Below are positions 1 to 10,017 of a DNA stretch of 64,000 nucleotides, piece after piece; within the stretch, counting starts at the first letter, position 1, and each line of letters begins with the position of its first letter. The notes below the pieces were generated by a model. It searched no databases and had not been told where the DNA came from. It was given only the letters and a program-made list of their open reading frames with translations. The DNA lies in NCBI GenBank assembly GCA_026119855.1, contig JAOWBW010000761.1, positions 434,001-498,000 of the forward strand. Direction: 5' to 3'. A program made the position numbers and the translations under genes. The stretch is from Campanula takesimana (taxonomy: Eukaryota > Streptophyta > Magnoliopsida > Asterales > Campanulaceae).

Positions 1-165
1 AAAAAAAGTGAGATGATCACTTTTTTTGTGTATGGATGATGGGACTGAGGGACTATATTCTTTTACTTGTTGCAAGATGAAAAACAATGGAAGTTATTTA
101 TATTAATGTACTTCACTTGACTCCATATCAACACAAACAATGGTATATATATATATATATATATA
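1..165. other. AT-rich flank with terminal hairpin
   Basis: No gene is visible. The first 27 bases form a perfect 11-bp stem (poly-A plus GTGA against TCAC plus poly-T) with a 5-base loop. A (TA)n microsatellite runs at about 143-165 and abuts the next foldback element. Confidence 0.5.
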
Positions 166-408
166 GGTAGGTGCTCAAATGAGAACCTAAATATCGTGAG
201 AACTGTGAGAACTTAATGTATCCAATGATGTATCCAAGTGTACATTGGATACATTAGTTTTTACCTAATGTATCCAAGTAATGTATCCAATGATGTATCC
301 AAGTCAAGTAATGTATCCAAGTGAACCATTGGATACATTAGTTTTTTGCCTAATGTATCCAAGTTCTCACGGCTCTCACGATATTTAGGTTCTCACAGGA
401 GCACGACC
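166..408. mobile_element. foldback MITE between TA microsatellites
   Basis: The ends are inverted copies: the left arm reads GTGCTCAAATGAGAACCTAA and the right arm is its near-perfect reverse complement, about 45 bp per side including ATATCGTGAGA. The interior is several direct and inverted copies of TAATGTATCCAA. Both flanks are (TA)n runs (143-165 and 409-430), so a target duplication cannot be separated from the microsatellite. There is no coding capacity. The superfamily is not assigned. Confidence 0.75.
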
Positions 409-545
409 ATATATATATATATATATATACTTATATCCTACAACCTGAACAAACACTCCTTCCATGCGAAAATAATTGTGGTGTTTGACTTGTCAAACTA
501 ATTTAAGCCGGAGGGAGTATATGTATGGTACAAAAATTAACATGA
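409..545. other. TA microsatellite and possible MITE scrap
   Basis: A (TA)n tract runs at 409-430. At 452-517 a short stretch is bounded by CTCCTTCC and GGAGGGAGTA, resembling the ends of a much shortened Stowaway MITE. This is a weak call. The stretch may also hold the 3' end of the minus-strand gene starting at 2825; no clear terminal exon was found. Confidence 0.3.
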
Positions 546-1007
546 TTACAAGAACCTTGTCCATGACCCAAGGAAAGGGAAAACAGCAATCAAGAGGCGT
601 AATACTAATGGTTTGTCTCGTTTTCTTACTATTCTACAAAGTTTACCTTTCTTGGGTTGACTTTGCTCCGTCCTTCCTTGTTGTTGATCTTGATCTAGCT
701 CATCCCATCCGCCAAATTTTGACGAGGTTCTTTCACCCTCCGCCTCATTTCGAGTGCTTGTTTCTTTTTGTTTACTTGCTCCAACGTTGCTTCTTGCAGA
801 TGTAGCAAATGGTCTTCTTCTATTGGTCCTTGACGTGTACCTTGTTGAGTTTTTATTTGGTTTTTTACCCATGAATGTATCCATAAGTAATGACAGTGCT
901 GTCTGGGCTAAAGGAAGGGCTAATGCCATGAAGAAAGCATTTGGTCCTGTTCCTACAATCATTGATATCAGAATAGCTGGAACCATCCAACCAAAGGCCT
1001 TCATCAC
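546..1007 (-). CDS. exon 2 of putative plastid membrane protein
   Basis: This continues the gene whose first exon is at 2825-2469. The acceptor AG lies at 1009-1008 and the exon opens GTG ATG AAG in phase 0, so it joins in frame after ...PLITK. It encodes a hydrophobic segment of about 40 residues (KAFGWMVPAILISMIVGTGP onward, one or two membrane spans), followed by a polar, Lys/Arg/Gln-rich tail. The open frame runs to 546, but a donor-like AAAG/GTAAAC near 643 suggests the real exon may stop there, with a terminal exon outside or near the window start. I do not recognise the family. A one- or two-span chloroplast membrane protein is an inference from the hydrophobic block plus the transit-peptide-like N-terminus of exon 1. 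Confidence 0.6.
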   Translation of the reverse strand: MMKAFGWMVPAILISMIVGTGPNAFFMALALPLAQTALSLLMDTFMGKKPNKNSTRYTSRTNRRRPFATSARSNVGASKQKETSTRNEAEGERTSSKFGGWDELDQDQQQGRTEQSQPKKGKLCRIVRKRDKPLVLRLLIAVFPFLGSWTRFL

Positions 1008-1744
1008 CTGCACTCACTCACCTACTATATTTTAGATACTTATTTCTGAACAACACCCAATATGACTAATGGACTCTCATTTCTAACTTTTGAGAAGCAA
1101 TTAAGAAAGTTGACTTTTAAGCAAATTTAAGAAACTTGACTTCCAGTAAAAAAAAGGACCAAATGTTGGGCATGTAAAACAATGTCTATAAGAAGTTTGT
1201 GTCATTGTGTTTCCATCCAACGGGGATAGAGAAAGAATTCCTCACATTTTTAACTCCCTCCTACCAAACGAACCATTGGTCTTCCCAATTTGGAAGGAAA
1301 GAATATTTCATCAGATATGCCTTTTCTCCCCTTCAAAATTAGTGAGAGATAACGTAAAAAACCAAAGTTCTCCAATCATCTTCCCCAAATAAGCAAATCC
1401 TAAAACCAACGACACACACCACATTGTGCAGAAAAAGTATTTAGACCTTAATATCATAGGTATATTAACTCTCTTGGAGGGCACTAGCAAGTAAAAGATG
1501 ATGCCTTGACAAATCTGCCACCGTTTCTTGTGATTACTGTGATTAGTGAGGGGTAGAGAAGGCCTAAACAAACATGGATAAGGGTGATTATGAGTCTGCT
1601 TCGTATTGAATAAAATATGGTGTTGAAGATAACGAAGTGGAGGGCAAAAATCCATGCGGATGATGGGGTTTGATTTTGCTTTTTGGAATATACTATGTTT
1701 TAATTTCTTTTTCCTCATCATATGATGATTCATGTTACCGACCC

Positions 1745-2075
1745 CAATCATTTTGGGACGGGAAAATCACTGAAATATGCAACGTACCGGGTGTTAAAAG
1801 TCAATTAATGCATAGTGCTTACTTTTGAAAATAGACAACGTACTTGCTTATTGTGTATCAAATAATGCAACATAATAACTTTTTAGCCTCTACTACGTTG
1901 CATTAATTGATACAACTTACTTCAAGTACGTTTGTCAAATTGTTCGAATTTTGCATTATTTGATACAACTACTTCAAGTACGTTTCACAATGTAAGAAGT
2001 CGCTACTACGTTGCATTAATTGATATAAATCGGACACTACGTTGCATAAATTGGTTGTTTACCCATTTTGGGACT
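1745..2075. repeat. inverted-repeat-rich insertion in the intron
   Basis: This lies inside the intron of the minus-strand gene. Both edges carry TTTTGGGAC followed (left) or preceded (right) by the ATGCAACGTA motif in opposite orientation. The block CTACTACGTTGCATTAATTG occurs at 1890 and again at 2003, and ACTTCAAGTACGTTT occurs twice between them. Inverted copies of ATTATTTGATAC also occur. Most likely a degraded MITE-like element; ends and family are uncertain. Confidence 0.4.
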
Positions 2076-2468
2076 AAAGCTATGTTGTTGTTGCTGTAAG
2101 GAACTAACTCAACTTCACTCGAGAAGAAATGAGGTATAAAATTTAAGCATTAACTTAACTTTAAACTATACGAAATTGATGCACTTAATAATTACTCTAT
2201 CCGTCCCAAAAAACCTTGCACACTTTTGAAGATGCACAGGAATTAAGAAAAGAGTATATATATTCAAAAGTAGTGTGAGTGAGAAAGAGGTTGCGAGTAT
2301 GATAAGGTGAGTATGATTTACAAATGGTGCTCAAAAGTAAAAGTAAGTGTGTGAGTATGACAAGTGAGGTAGATGGAATAGAAAAACAATAAACTTTGAA
2401 TATAAAGGGAAATTAGTGCAAGTGTTTTGGGAAGGAGAGTATGAAAGAGGGAGGAGGGTTTTGCACAC

Positions 2469-2825
2469 CTTAGTAATCAAAGGAATGGCACTAATAGAAC
2501 CTTCTAGAACCCCAAACTCATCGTCTTCATCATCCTCCTCCTCATCGTCACCATCACCGGACCACCAATTCCTCTTCTTCGTTGCACTTTCAAAACCGAA
2601 ATCTCCGTCGTCGTCGAGAGTGAAATCGACACGTTTACTGCGGTCGGAGTACCAGCGGGACCCACTTTGACTGTCACCGGACCTTGTACACCGGCAAATA
2701 CCATTATTGTTTCTTCTGGTTAGGAAATTGGGGTTTGTTTGTGGAGGAGAAGAATCGATTTTAAAGTGAAATCGAAATTGAAATTGAAATTGAAACTGAA
2801 ACTGTAAGAGCTGAGTAGCCACCAT
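2469..2825 (-). CDS. exon 1 of putative plastid membrane protein
   Basis: ATG at 2825-2823, 119 codons, ending at an AAG/GTGTGC donor (exon end 2469). It is phase 0 with exon 2 across a 1.46-kb intron (2468-1008). The N-terminus has no early acidic residue and is rich in Gln, Phe, Ser, Asn and Arg, consistent with a plastid transit peptide. It contains a run of Gln-Phe pairs encoded by a hexanucleotide microsatellite, unusual for a targeting sequence. The second half has a strongly acidic stretch (DGDDEEEDDEDDEFG). Reading on past the donor gives an unrelated tail, supporting the splice. The combination transit-like leader, acid linker, membrane segment fits a plant-specific plastid protein; function unknown. 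Confidence 0.6.
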
Positions 2826-3246
2826 GAGGGTGAATTCTCTCTCTCACGCCTTGGATTGCGCGCAGTATCAGTATAGAATCAACTTCCATTAACAGTCAGC
2901 CGCAAAATTAATAAATTTTGGGAAATTGCTACTACTCTATTTGTTGTCAGAATGGGAAATTGCTAGTAATAGTATCGCTAATTACTTGCCACTTTTTCTA
3001 TAGTAAAGTGTGGCTTATCCTTTTCGGCATGCCCTCTTTCTATTTATATAGTATAAACTACATATTTCGATTTTTCTATTTATATAAAGAGTAGTATTTA
3101 TTATCATAAATACTTAAAAGCCTAAAAAGAAGGATTCTTATTTTAAGTATACAAAGCAATTTTATTTTTATTATGAAACAGTTTTCCTAGTTTTTTTGAA
3201 ATTGCTTTCTCGTTTGCTCAAAAAAAAAAAAAAAAAAAAAAAAAAA
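2826..3246. other. gene 5' flank and poly(A) end of an upstream retroposon
   Basis: The first part is the 5' flank or UTR of the minus-strand gene at 2825 (CT-rich on the plus strand). The end, ...TTTGCTC followed by about 25 A (3222-3246), matches the 3' end of the retroposon units that follow (compare 6232-6257). A 5'-truncated unit therefore probably ends here. No coding sequence is visible. Confidence 0.5.
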
Positions 3247-4092
3247 TTCATGTACAACCGTTCTCTCTTCTCGCAGTTTCTTTCTTCTTCTTCTTCTTCT
3301 TCAAAATTTCCATAGATTTGGTAAGGTTTCTTTCTTTATTAATTTCTCTCTTTAACCCAGATTTGGATTTAGATTTAGACAGAGTTCTCTTTCTAAATCT
3401 ACTTCCAGATCTGGTTGTTTTCTAATTTTTGTTTTTTTAGATTTTTCGTTTTAGTTTTTGAATAAGTGAAGAGGAAGATTGTTGAAATGATGTTTGATTT
3501 ATTGTATTCTCTCCGTTGTGAGAGCCTTTGCATTCTCTCCATTGTGGGAGCCTTGTTCTTTTGTTTTGTTTTCCGATATGATGTTTGATTTATTGTATTC
3601 TCTCCGTTGTGAGAGCCTTTGTATTCTCTCCATTGTGGGAGCCTTGTTCTTTTGTTTTGTTTTCCGATCATCATTGTTGAATCGTAAGTGGAGGATAATA
3701 GCATTGCTTGGAAAGTTCGGTTGGCAATTTATTGCTAACCCAGAAGCCTTAAATAATAGAGTTTTCAACGCTAAATATTTACCGATGGGGGATTTTGTGA
3801 ATGCCGATATATGGCAGTATCCAAGTTACGCTTGGAGAGACATCTGTGCATTTCAGGGTAATGCTACTAGAGATACAAGGTGGAAGATCGAGAATGCTAG
3901 TACAACTTTATGCTCGAACATCCACTTTTGTCATCTTTCTTCTTACATTTTTTATGTATTTATAACTGCCATTGTAATGGATTATAATACTTGGGTTGAG
4001 CCTCTGATATTTGTAGAGAGCCTACTCATATTTTTGTGCTTTTACCCTTAATCGAATGGTAATGGTAGTTTGCTTTCGAAAAAAAAAAAAAA
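3247..4092 (+). mobile_element. LINE-derived retroposon, unit 1
   Basis: The unit starts after poly(A) plus an AATTCATGTACAAC direct repeat and ends in its own poly(A) (4079-4092). It has a CT-rich 5' segment, GAGAGCC/GGGAGCC repeats, and a short coding remnant (about 3700-3860). That remnant (GWQFIANPEALNN, then AKYLPMGDFVNAD, PSYAWRDI) resembles the C-terminal part of plant LINE ORF2 proteins, downstream of the reverse transcriptase (L1-type pattern GWRLI..P.SL..R..KAKYFP...F..A..G..PS..WRSI). No RT catalytic region is present. It is best read as a short non-autonomous LINE derivative. Confidence 0.6.
3489..3666 (+). repeat. 89-bp tandem duplication
   Basis: Two adjacent near-identical copies (3489-3577 and 3578-3666), each starting ATGATGTTTGATTTATTG and ending GTTTTGTTTTCCGAT. 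They differ at about one position (GCATT versus GTATT). Each copy itself contains two TCTCTCC...GAGCC sub-repeats. The near identity implies a recent duplication. Confidence 0.9.
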
Positions 4093-4850
4093 CAATTTAT
4101 GTACCAACTGTCAGTTTCCACAATCTTCCGTCCTAACCACCATCTTCTCCAAAACTCATTTTCTTCTTCCACAATTTTCATCTGGTTTTCCATCTTATTC
4201 CTTACATTTTCCATTCAAGTCTTCATCATTTCTTGAAGGAAATTTCATCTCATTCTTCTGGTTTTAATCCAAAATAACAAAATTGTTTGTAATTTCAATG
4301 TAGAAATTATAAACAATTCTGTTATTGTTTTCTATTGTAAATTATATATTATATAATAAGAATCTCTCATAAGTGAGAGCCGTTGTATTCTCTCCTAAGT
4401 GAGAGCCGTTGTATTATCTCCTAAGTGAGAGCCTATGTTGGTTTTGTTTGTTTATTTGTTTGTTTGTTTGATTTTTCTTTTCAAAATTGCGACGATTCTA
4501 GCATTTTCTCACAATGAAGTGAGTTCTGATGTTCTAACTTCACAAGGATTGTTCGGAAAGTTTGAGATGCTTGGTAAGCGTTTTCTCGCCAACCCGGATT
4601 CTGAATATCTCGCGCTAAGCGCAATATTTTACCCGAGGGAAGATTTCGTAAATGCCAGATTGAGGCAGTCTCCAAGTTTCGTTTGGAAAGGGATCCGTAC
4701 GTCTCAAGGTTTAGATATTAAATATAATTATTGTAAATTACGAAATATAACTACTATTATAATTTTGAGTGAGCCTCCAATCTTTGTGGTGTGTCATCTC
4801 TTTTTTAATTGTGAATGAAATGAATTATCGTTTGCCTTAAAAAAAAAAAA
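4093..4850 (+). mobile_element. LINE-derived retroposon, unit 2
   Basis: Opens with CAATTTATGTACCAAC and ends with poly(A) at 4839-4850. It has the same order as unit 1: CT-rich start, three CTCCTAAGTGAGAGCC-type repeats (about 4370-4435), then the LINE ORF2 C-terminal-like fragment (4550-4710; ANPDSEYLALSAIFYPREDF, then PSFVWKGI). The 3' tail TGAGCCTCC...GTGTCATCTCTTTTT is shared with unit 3. Sequence divergence from unit 1 shows they are not simple tandem duplicates. Confidence 0.6.
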
Positions 4851-5042
4851 CAATTCATGTACCAACTATTCCGGTATATTTGTAAACATAACAACCGCTT
4901 TTCTCTGTTTCTCTCTACTACTCTTTTCTTTCCATCTTCTTCTTCCATATCTATATCCTCTTCTTAGTAATCTCAATTTGTTAATCCAAAGATTGAACCA
5001 TCATCTTCTTCTTTATTAGATTTAGTTCGATTTTTGTTTGCA

Positions 5043-5104
5043 ACTCTTAATTTAAACTTTAATCATTGATTTTTTTTTCAATGATTAAAGTTTAAATTAA
5101 GAGT
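5043..5104. repeat. perfect 27-bp hairpin with T8 loop
   Basis: Arm 5043-5069 (ACTCTTAATTTAAACTTTAA..) is exactly complementary to arm 5078-5104, with an 8-T loop. It lies in the 5' part of retroposon unit 3 and is absent from units 1 and 2. A fold-back copying event during reverse transcription would produce such a perfect arm. Confidence 0.9.
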
Positions 5105-5289
5105 GATTTTCTTTTGCTTTTCAATAATAAAGTTCTCTCATTTTTGTGAGAGCCGTTGTATTCTCTCCTTAGTGGGAGCCGTTGTTTGTATCTTTGTTCG
5201 TTTGTTGTTTGTTTGTTTTGCAATTGCGATGATTTTTATATCTCCTCACAATGAAGTGGATGCCAATGTTTTAACCACACAAAGATTGT

Positions 5290-5960
5290 TGGTGGATGAA
5301 CGACATAAACCGACTTAGTAGATGGGAACCCGGACGAGAGGCCCAGCGTACCTAATGGACCTATACCGAGAGGCCCACTCACAAGCCCATGTTTATAGGT
5401 CGACATCAGTGAGGCCGAGCAGGCAGTCCTTGCCTAGGCCGAGTCCGAGAAGCCTAATCCCTAGCCGGCCTCTATGACGAGCCGAGTTAGATGACGGGCC
5501 GACTTGCATCGTAAACCTCCCATTATCATTGGGAAACCTCATACAGAGTTATATTACAACTCTAAAATTAAGAGTCCTTATCTGAACCAAGATAACTCTC
5601 CTATCAGATAACATGATATCATCCATCCTTATCAGGAGTCTATCTCCAAGGAATATGAGTCCTACATCACCACGGGCTTCCTGGCTTTCCTATCAAGTCA
5701 GAACTCATACACCCGCGCCTATAAAAACAGGTCCTCTACACAAGAAACGGGTAATGAACTTTTGGCTCTAATCTAGTCAAATGATTCTCTATTTCTAATC
5801 ACCCATATCCTTATTCTTACACCGGAGGGCCTTCGCCGGTGAAGCCCCGGTGTAGTTTACGTTTGGTTCGTGTGTGCAGGTTCGGCCATCAACAACTGTT
5901 GCTGGAATTATCCGACCCGTTAGACGAAGGCTGATCCAACCAGATTTTGGCGTCATCAGT
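5290..5960 (+). mobile_element. gypsy LTR plus primer-site fragment
   Basis: Inserted in retroposon unit 3 and GC-richer than its surroundings. It has a TATA box (TATAAAAA, 5720-5727), a stem-loop (ACACCGGAGGGCCTTCGCCGG, then CCCCGGTGT) typical of R regions, and ends TTTTGGCGTCATCAGTGG. That end resembles the Ty3/gypsy primer-site junction TTTTGGCGCCGTCTGTGGGG. It therefore reads as a 5' LTR with the first bases of the internal region, all else deleted. Exact ends and TSD are unresolved. Confidence 0.5.
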
Positions 5961-6373
5961 GGATTTTGAGATTGTTTGTGGACGTTTTCTCGTTAGCCCG
6001 GATTCTGCATATGAAGTGCTCAGCGCAATATCTTATTTGAATGGGAATTTTGTGAATGCCAGATTGAGGCAGTGTCCAAGTTGTACTTGGAGAAGAATCT
6101 GAATATCTCAAGATTTAGATTCGAAATGTCATTGTAGTAGGTTAAGAGTTGGAACTGCTATTAAAATTTGGGGTGAGCCTCCTATCTTTGTGGAGTGTCA
6201 TCTCTTTTTTAATTGTGAATGAAATGAAATTTATCGTTTGCTCAAAAAAAAAAAAAACAATTCATGTACCAAAAATAACCTAATTAAATTAATAAAACGT
6301 TAATCCTTGTACCAAAAGAATTTTGCTGTTTCTGATTTTCTCCTCTTTCTCCTGCACGATTCAAATCCAATTA

Positions 6374-6639
6374 CTCCCTCCGTTTCAAATTATCTGTAGC
6401 TTTAGGAGTAAAAAATTGTTTCAAAATATTTGTCTCTTTACTATTATCAATGCACTTTTACCATTTTGTCTCAATTATACCCTTATTAATTATGGTGAAA
6501 GTATCTCTCATGCAAGCATTTAATCACCCCGAAAGTTGAATTATTTAGGGGCAAAATGGGTCTTCTTAACATGCATTAATTACATTTCTTAATATGTGTG
6601 AAAAAGTCTAAAGCGACAGATATTTTGAAACGGAGGGAG
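6374..6639. mobile_element. Stowaway MITE
   Basis: The terminal inverted repeats are CTCCCTCCGTTTCAAA at the left and TTTGAAACGGAGGGAG at the right, flanked by TA on both sides (6372-6373, 6640-6641). This is the diagnostic Stowaway (Tc1/mariner-derived) structure. It is 266 bp long and non-coding. It inserted in what may be the start of a fourth retroposon unit. Confidence 0.9.
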
Positions 6640-7228
6640 TAATTACTACAGTTGTCGCGGACATATCTTTAATCAATCGCCATTGATTCAAAGGCATATT
6701 CTCAACAATCTCCACCTTGACTTTGAATCTTCCCGAACAATAACCCATATCTACGAACCGATACCAACTCCACCTTGAGTTGCATCCTTCGTACACGAAC
6801 ATATCTCTTCACATCCGCCTTGTCTTCACCAAAAGACCCAAACTTTGTTCTATCACGAACAACCACATTTACTACGCCGAGCAAATGATTTTTCATCTCA
6901 ACTTGTGTAACGACTTTTAGATAACTAGAACCTCCACCACAACGTTGAACACATAAGAAATACTAAATCCACGATCTCCCGATTTTAATACCAACCAAAT
7001 GAAGACTAACGATCTTGTCTCAGACTCCATAAGCATCTGCAAAAAAAGAAATTGCACTAGAACAGCATGACTGCGTGAAGTCTGCAGGAATTGCTACTAA
7101 ACTCTACTAACATGTGCTTTTACTTGTTTGTTTGCCTTCTACATAACGCCAATGAGATCCAAGAAACCAGCATTGATGTCTTAGTAAACCCTTCTAGACC
7201 ATCAACATGTGCTACGCCGAACACTCAG
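6640..7228 (-). mobile_element. remnant of a minus-strand copia element
   Basis: The reverse complement of 6696-6721 reads AGTCAAGGTGGAGATTGTTG, the polypurine-tract and LTR-start signature of many plant Ty1/copia elements. That leaves a truncated LTR at about 6640-6703 and untranslated internal sequence at 6704-7228. No pol motif is visible. The call rests mainly on the PPT-like string. Confidence 0.35.
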
Positions 7229-8461
7229 TGTTGGTGTTGTATGCTCTAGGCACGTTATGAGAACGATTAATGTTATCTATTGATTATGTATTAATAAAGA
7301 TATTGAATGTTTGATTATTATATCCTTTGCATGCTTATTATAATAATCCCCATCCCTGATAATTATGATTAATTGTTAGTGTAAGTTTAATAGATAATCA
7401 TATGATGATTATGGTGTATGGGATATAATTAAACTTATGGGTATTTGTTGGAGAACAAATACTGGACTGACCCGTATGAGATTTATGTCATGGTCACAAT
7501 GTCATAATTAAGTCTCATATAGTTATATCACTTGAATCTTTAGACCTGAGATTATTACAGTCTTCCACATAATGGAGATCATGTTTGACATATTCAAACG
7601 TTACTCTTAACTAAGTAATTATAAAGGATATGATTGGCATGATCAAAGCTATGTAGGGAAGAGTAATAAGTCAAGATGGGATTTGTCCCTCAACATGAGA
7701 GATGTCAAGCTTGGGCCCCTCGATGAATAGTATTGATGAAATGCATGGCCGTGCTCAAATGCATTGATGAGATCGATATCATTTGTGTTATCAATATATT
7801 CAGGATCGGGAAAGTATTGAGCATTGTAAGTTGACCATTGACCATGGCTTACGCTCAATGACATCGAGGACAAAGATATTGTGATATGTTCTATTAAAAG
7901 GATACGAACTTATAAAGTTATACTTATTGGGTAGGTATGACGGTTTGCTAGAACCTAATCATATCTTATGGGTTTTACTCATTGCCAACTTAGTATAATC
8001 CTAAAGGGTCACACACATTAGAACGAATCTTAAAAGGACTTAAATGGAATTAAGGGTCGAAGGGCCTTTGAGGAATATTAGGAAATTAGAGGAGAAAACT
8101 GGAAACTGGGTAGGTCCGGTCGGACCTTGTAAAGGACCCGGCCGGACCACATGAAGATCCGGGCGGACCAGTTGCTGGACCCGGGCGGACCTTTAGTCCT
8201 GTTTGGACTAGGTTTTTCCAATACGTTTTTTTACGGGTTTAAACACTTGTTACCTATTTGGAATAGGTCTAACTAGTATAAAAACGTCCTCTAACAGCCC
8301 TAATCAGTTTAGTACTTTTGTGAAAGCCTCCAAAGAGTTTGAGAGAGTTTATTCTTGTTCTAAGATCTTTAAAGTGAAGAACAAGAACACACATATTAAT
8401 TCCATATAGTTTTATTGTGAAAAGTTGTTTTCACAAATTGGTCTAGTAACCAAGATCAAGT
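7229..8461 (+). mobile_element. Copia A 5' LTR, left part
   Basis: Near-identical to 54224-55455. Contains four palindromic motifs (8113, 8135, 8156, 8178) and TATAAAAA at 8277. It ends at the CAAGT target (8457-8461) where Copia B inserted. ORF-like frames here are noise. Confidence 0.92.
8113..8191. promoter_or_regulatory. palindrome array in Copia A U3
   Basis: Four 14-bp units related to GGTCCGGTCGGACC start at 8113, 8135, 8156 and 8178 (spacing 22, 21, 22). Units 2-4 vary as GACCCGGCCGGACC, GATCCGGGCGGACC and GACCCGGGCGGACC. The last ends 86 bp before the TATA box at 8277. The 3' LTR repeats it at 55107, 55129, 55150 and 55172. Confidence 0.85.
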
Positions 8462-10017
8462 TGTTGGTGTTGGTGCCCTAGGCACGTTTGTTAAACGTTG
8501 TATAAGTTATCATTGTATTCATGATGATAAAGAGATATTAAGATTATTATTGTTGCTCATGTTTGCTTATAATAATCTCCGTCCCTAGATCTTATTAAGC
8601 ACTAGTATAAAGGCTAAATGATCATGGGATGATCATGTTAGATTTATGGGTACTTGTTTGGAACAAGGTATTGGATATGACCCGCGGTATGAGATTTATG
8701 TCATGGTCAATGTCATATATAAATCTCATATTAGTTATGTTATTTGAATCCTTAGACATGAAGTTATTATAGTCTTCCACTTGATGAAGATTATGTTTGA
8801 CATATTCAAACGCTACCTTTAATCGGGTAGTTATAAAGGGTATGATTGGCATATTCGGATTCACGTAGAGAAGAATAATAAGCTAAATGGATTTGTCCCT
8901 CTTCGGAGAGATGTCAAGCTTGGGCCCTTCGAAGGAATGATGTTGATGAAATGTTTGGCCAAACTCAAATAAATTGATTGGATCAATGTCATTTGGATTA
9001 TCAACATATTCGGGATCGAGAAAGTATTGAACAAAACAAGTTGACTTGTTGACCATGACTTGTGTTCAAAGACATCGTGGACAAAGGGATTATGACATGT
9101 TCTAAAGGAATGCGAACTTGTATCTAGTTACACTATTTGGGTAGGTATGACAGTTTGCTAGAACCTAATCATATCCTATGGGTTTATGTTTGAACCCATT
9201 TCCAACTTAGTGTAATCCTAGAGGGTCACACATAATAGAACAAATCTTTAAGGACTTAATTGGAATTATGGGTCGAAGGACGTTTGAGGGATTTTTAGAC
9301 TTTAGAGGAGAAAAGTGGAAGGCTGGAAAAAGGGAGGTCCGGTCGGACCTTGTTAAGGACCCGGCCGGACCAACCTCATCAACCCGAGCGGACCAAGTTA
9401 TGAACCCGGTCGGACCATGTATGGATCCGGCCGGACCCACTTGCTGACCCGGGCGGACCTGCCCTGTTTCGGCTAGGGTTTTTCATGTTCCGTTTTCTTG
9501 CGGGTTTGGACACTTGTTTTCTATTTGGAATAGGTCACACAAGTATTTAAACAACCTCTATTCGCCCAAAATCATTGATAAGTATTATGTAACTTTGTGA
9601 GAGCCTCCAAGGGTTTGAGAGGATGAATTTCTTGTTCTAAGACATCCCTAGATTGAAGAACAAGAATATCATACATATACATAATCATAATTCCATATAG
9701 TTCTACACATCATGAAAGCGTGTTTCTTGATTGGTCTAGCAACCAAGATAAGTGTTCTTGATATTCGTTCGTGGTGTGGATACCGCTAGAGGGTGAAACT
9801 TATCATCTTCATAGTTCGTGATTGTTGCTTTGTTTGTGATCAAGATTTCAAACCTCCATCGAATTCAAGGTTGCAAAATCAAAGGCATCAAGGGTTAGTA
9901 TTCTAGTATTCATTATGTTGTATTTGACTTAAGCACATGAATGGATCTATGGGCTTTGGGTTTCATTAAATTTTAAATGCTTGATTTCCGCTGCGCATGT
10001 TACTCCGAAACCCAACA
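8462..10017 (+). mobile_element. Copia B 5' LTR
   Basis: 1,556 bp, TGTTGGTGTTGGTGCCCTAG to ..CGAAACCCAACA. Contains six 14-bp palindromic motifs at 9336-9459 and a TATTTAAA box at 9544. It aligns over its length with 47162-48716. Confidence 0.93.
9336..9459. promoter_or_regulatory. six-unit palindrome array, about 22-bp period
   Basis: 14-mers of the GGTCCGGTCGGACC type start at 9336, 9358, 9381, 9403, 9424 and 9446 (steps 22, 23, 22, 21, 22). The right half CGGACC is invariant; the left half drifts (GGTCC, GACCC, AACCC, GATCC). Spacers are unrelated to each other. The array ends 85 bp upstream of the TATA-like box at 9544. The 3' LTR copy begins at 48034. Confidence 0.88.

Larger units (their letters stand above)
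4851..6257 (+). mobile_element. LINE-derived retroposon, unit 3, interrupted
   Basis: Opens with CAATTCATGTACCAAC and ends in poly(A) at 6242-6257, followed by a fourth CAATTCATGTACCAA copy. The body aligns to unit 2 up to about 5289 and again from about 5961 (TTTTGAGAT.., CGTTTTCTCG.., GCGCAATATCTTA), so the interval is an insertion. The coding remnant has stops. The tail ...GAATGAAATGAAATTTATCG, then TTTGCTC plus poly(A), matches unit 2. Confidence 0.6.

Noticed and set aside
2185..2230. Second Stowaway MITE (ACTCTATCCGTCCCAAAA)
   Set aside because: Only one end is recognisable; no matching inverted end was found within several hundred bases.
2331..2468. C-terminal 45 codons of the minus frame at 2331-2825 as protein
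   Set aside because: A good donor (AAG/GTGTGC) at 2469 and a phase-0 acceptor at 1007 leading into a hydrophobic domain make this intron read-through.
9336..9459. CRISPR-like array (short repeats with ~8-bp spacers)
   Set aside because: Plant nuclear LTR context, 14-bp degenerate palindromes, spacers too short, and no cas genes.
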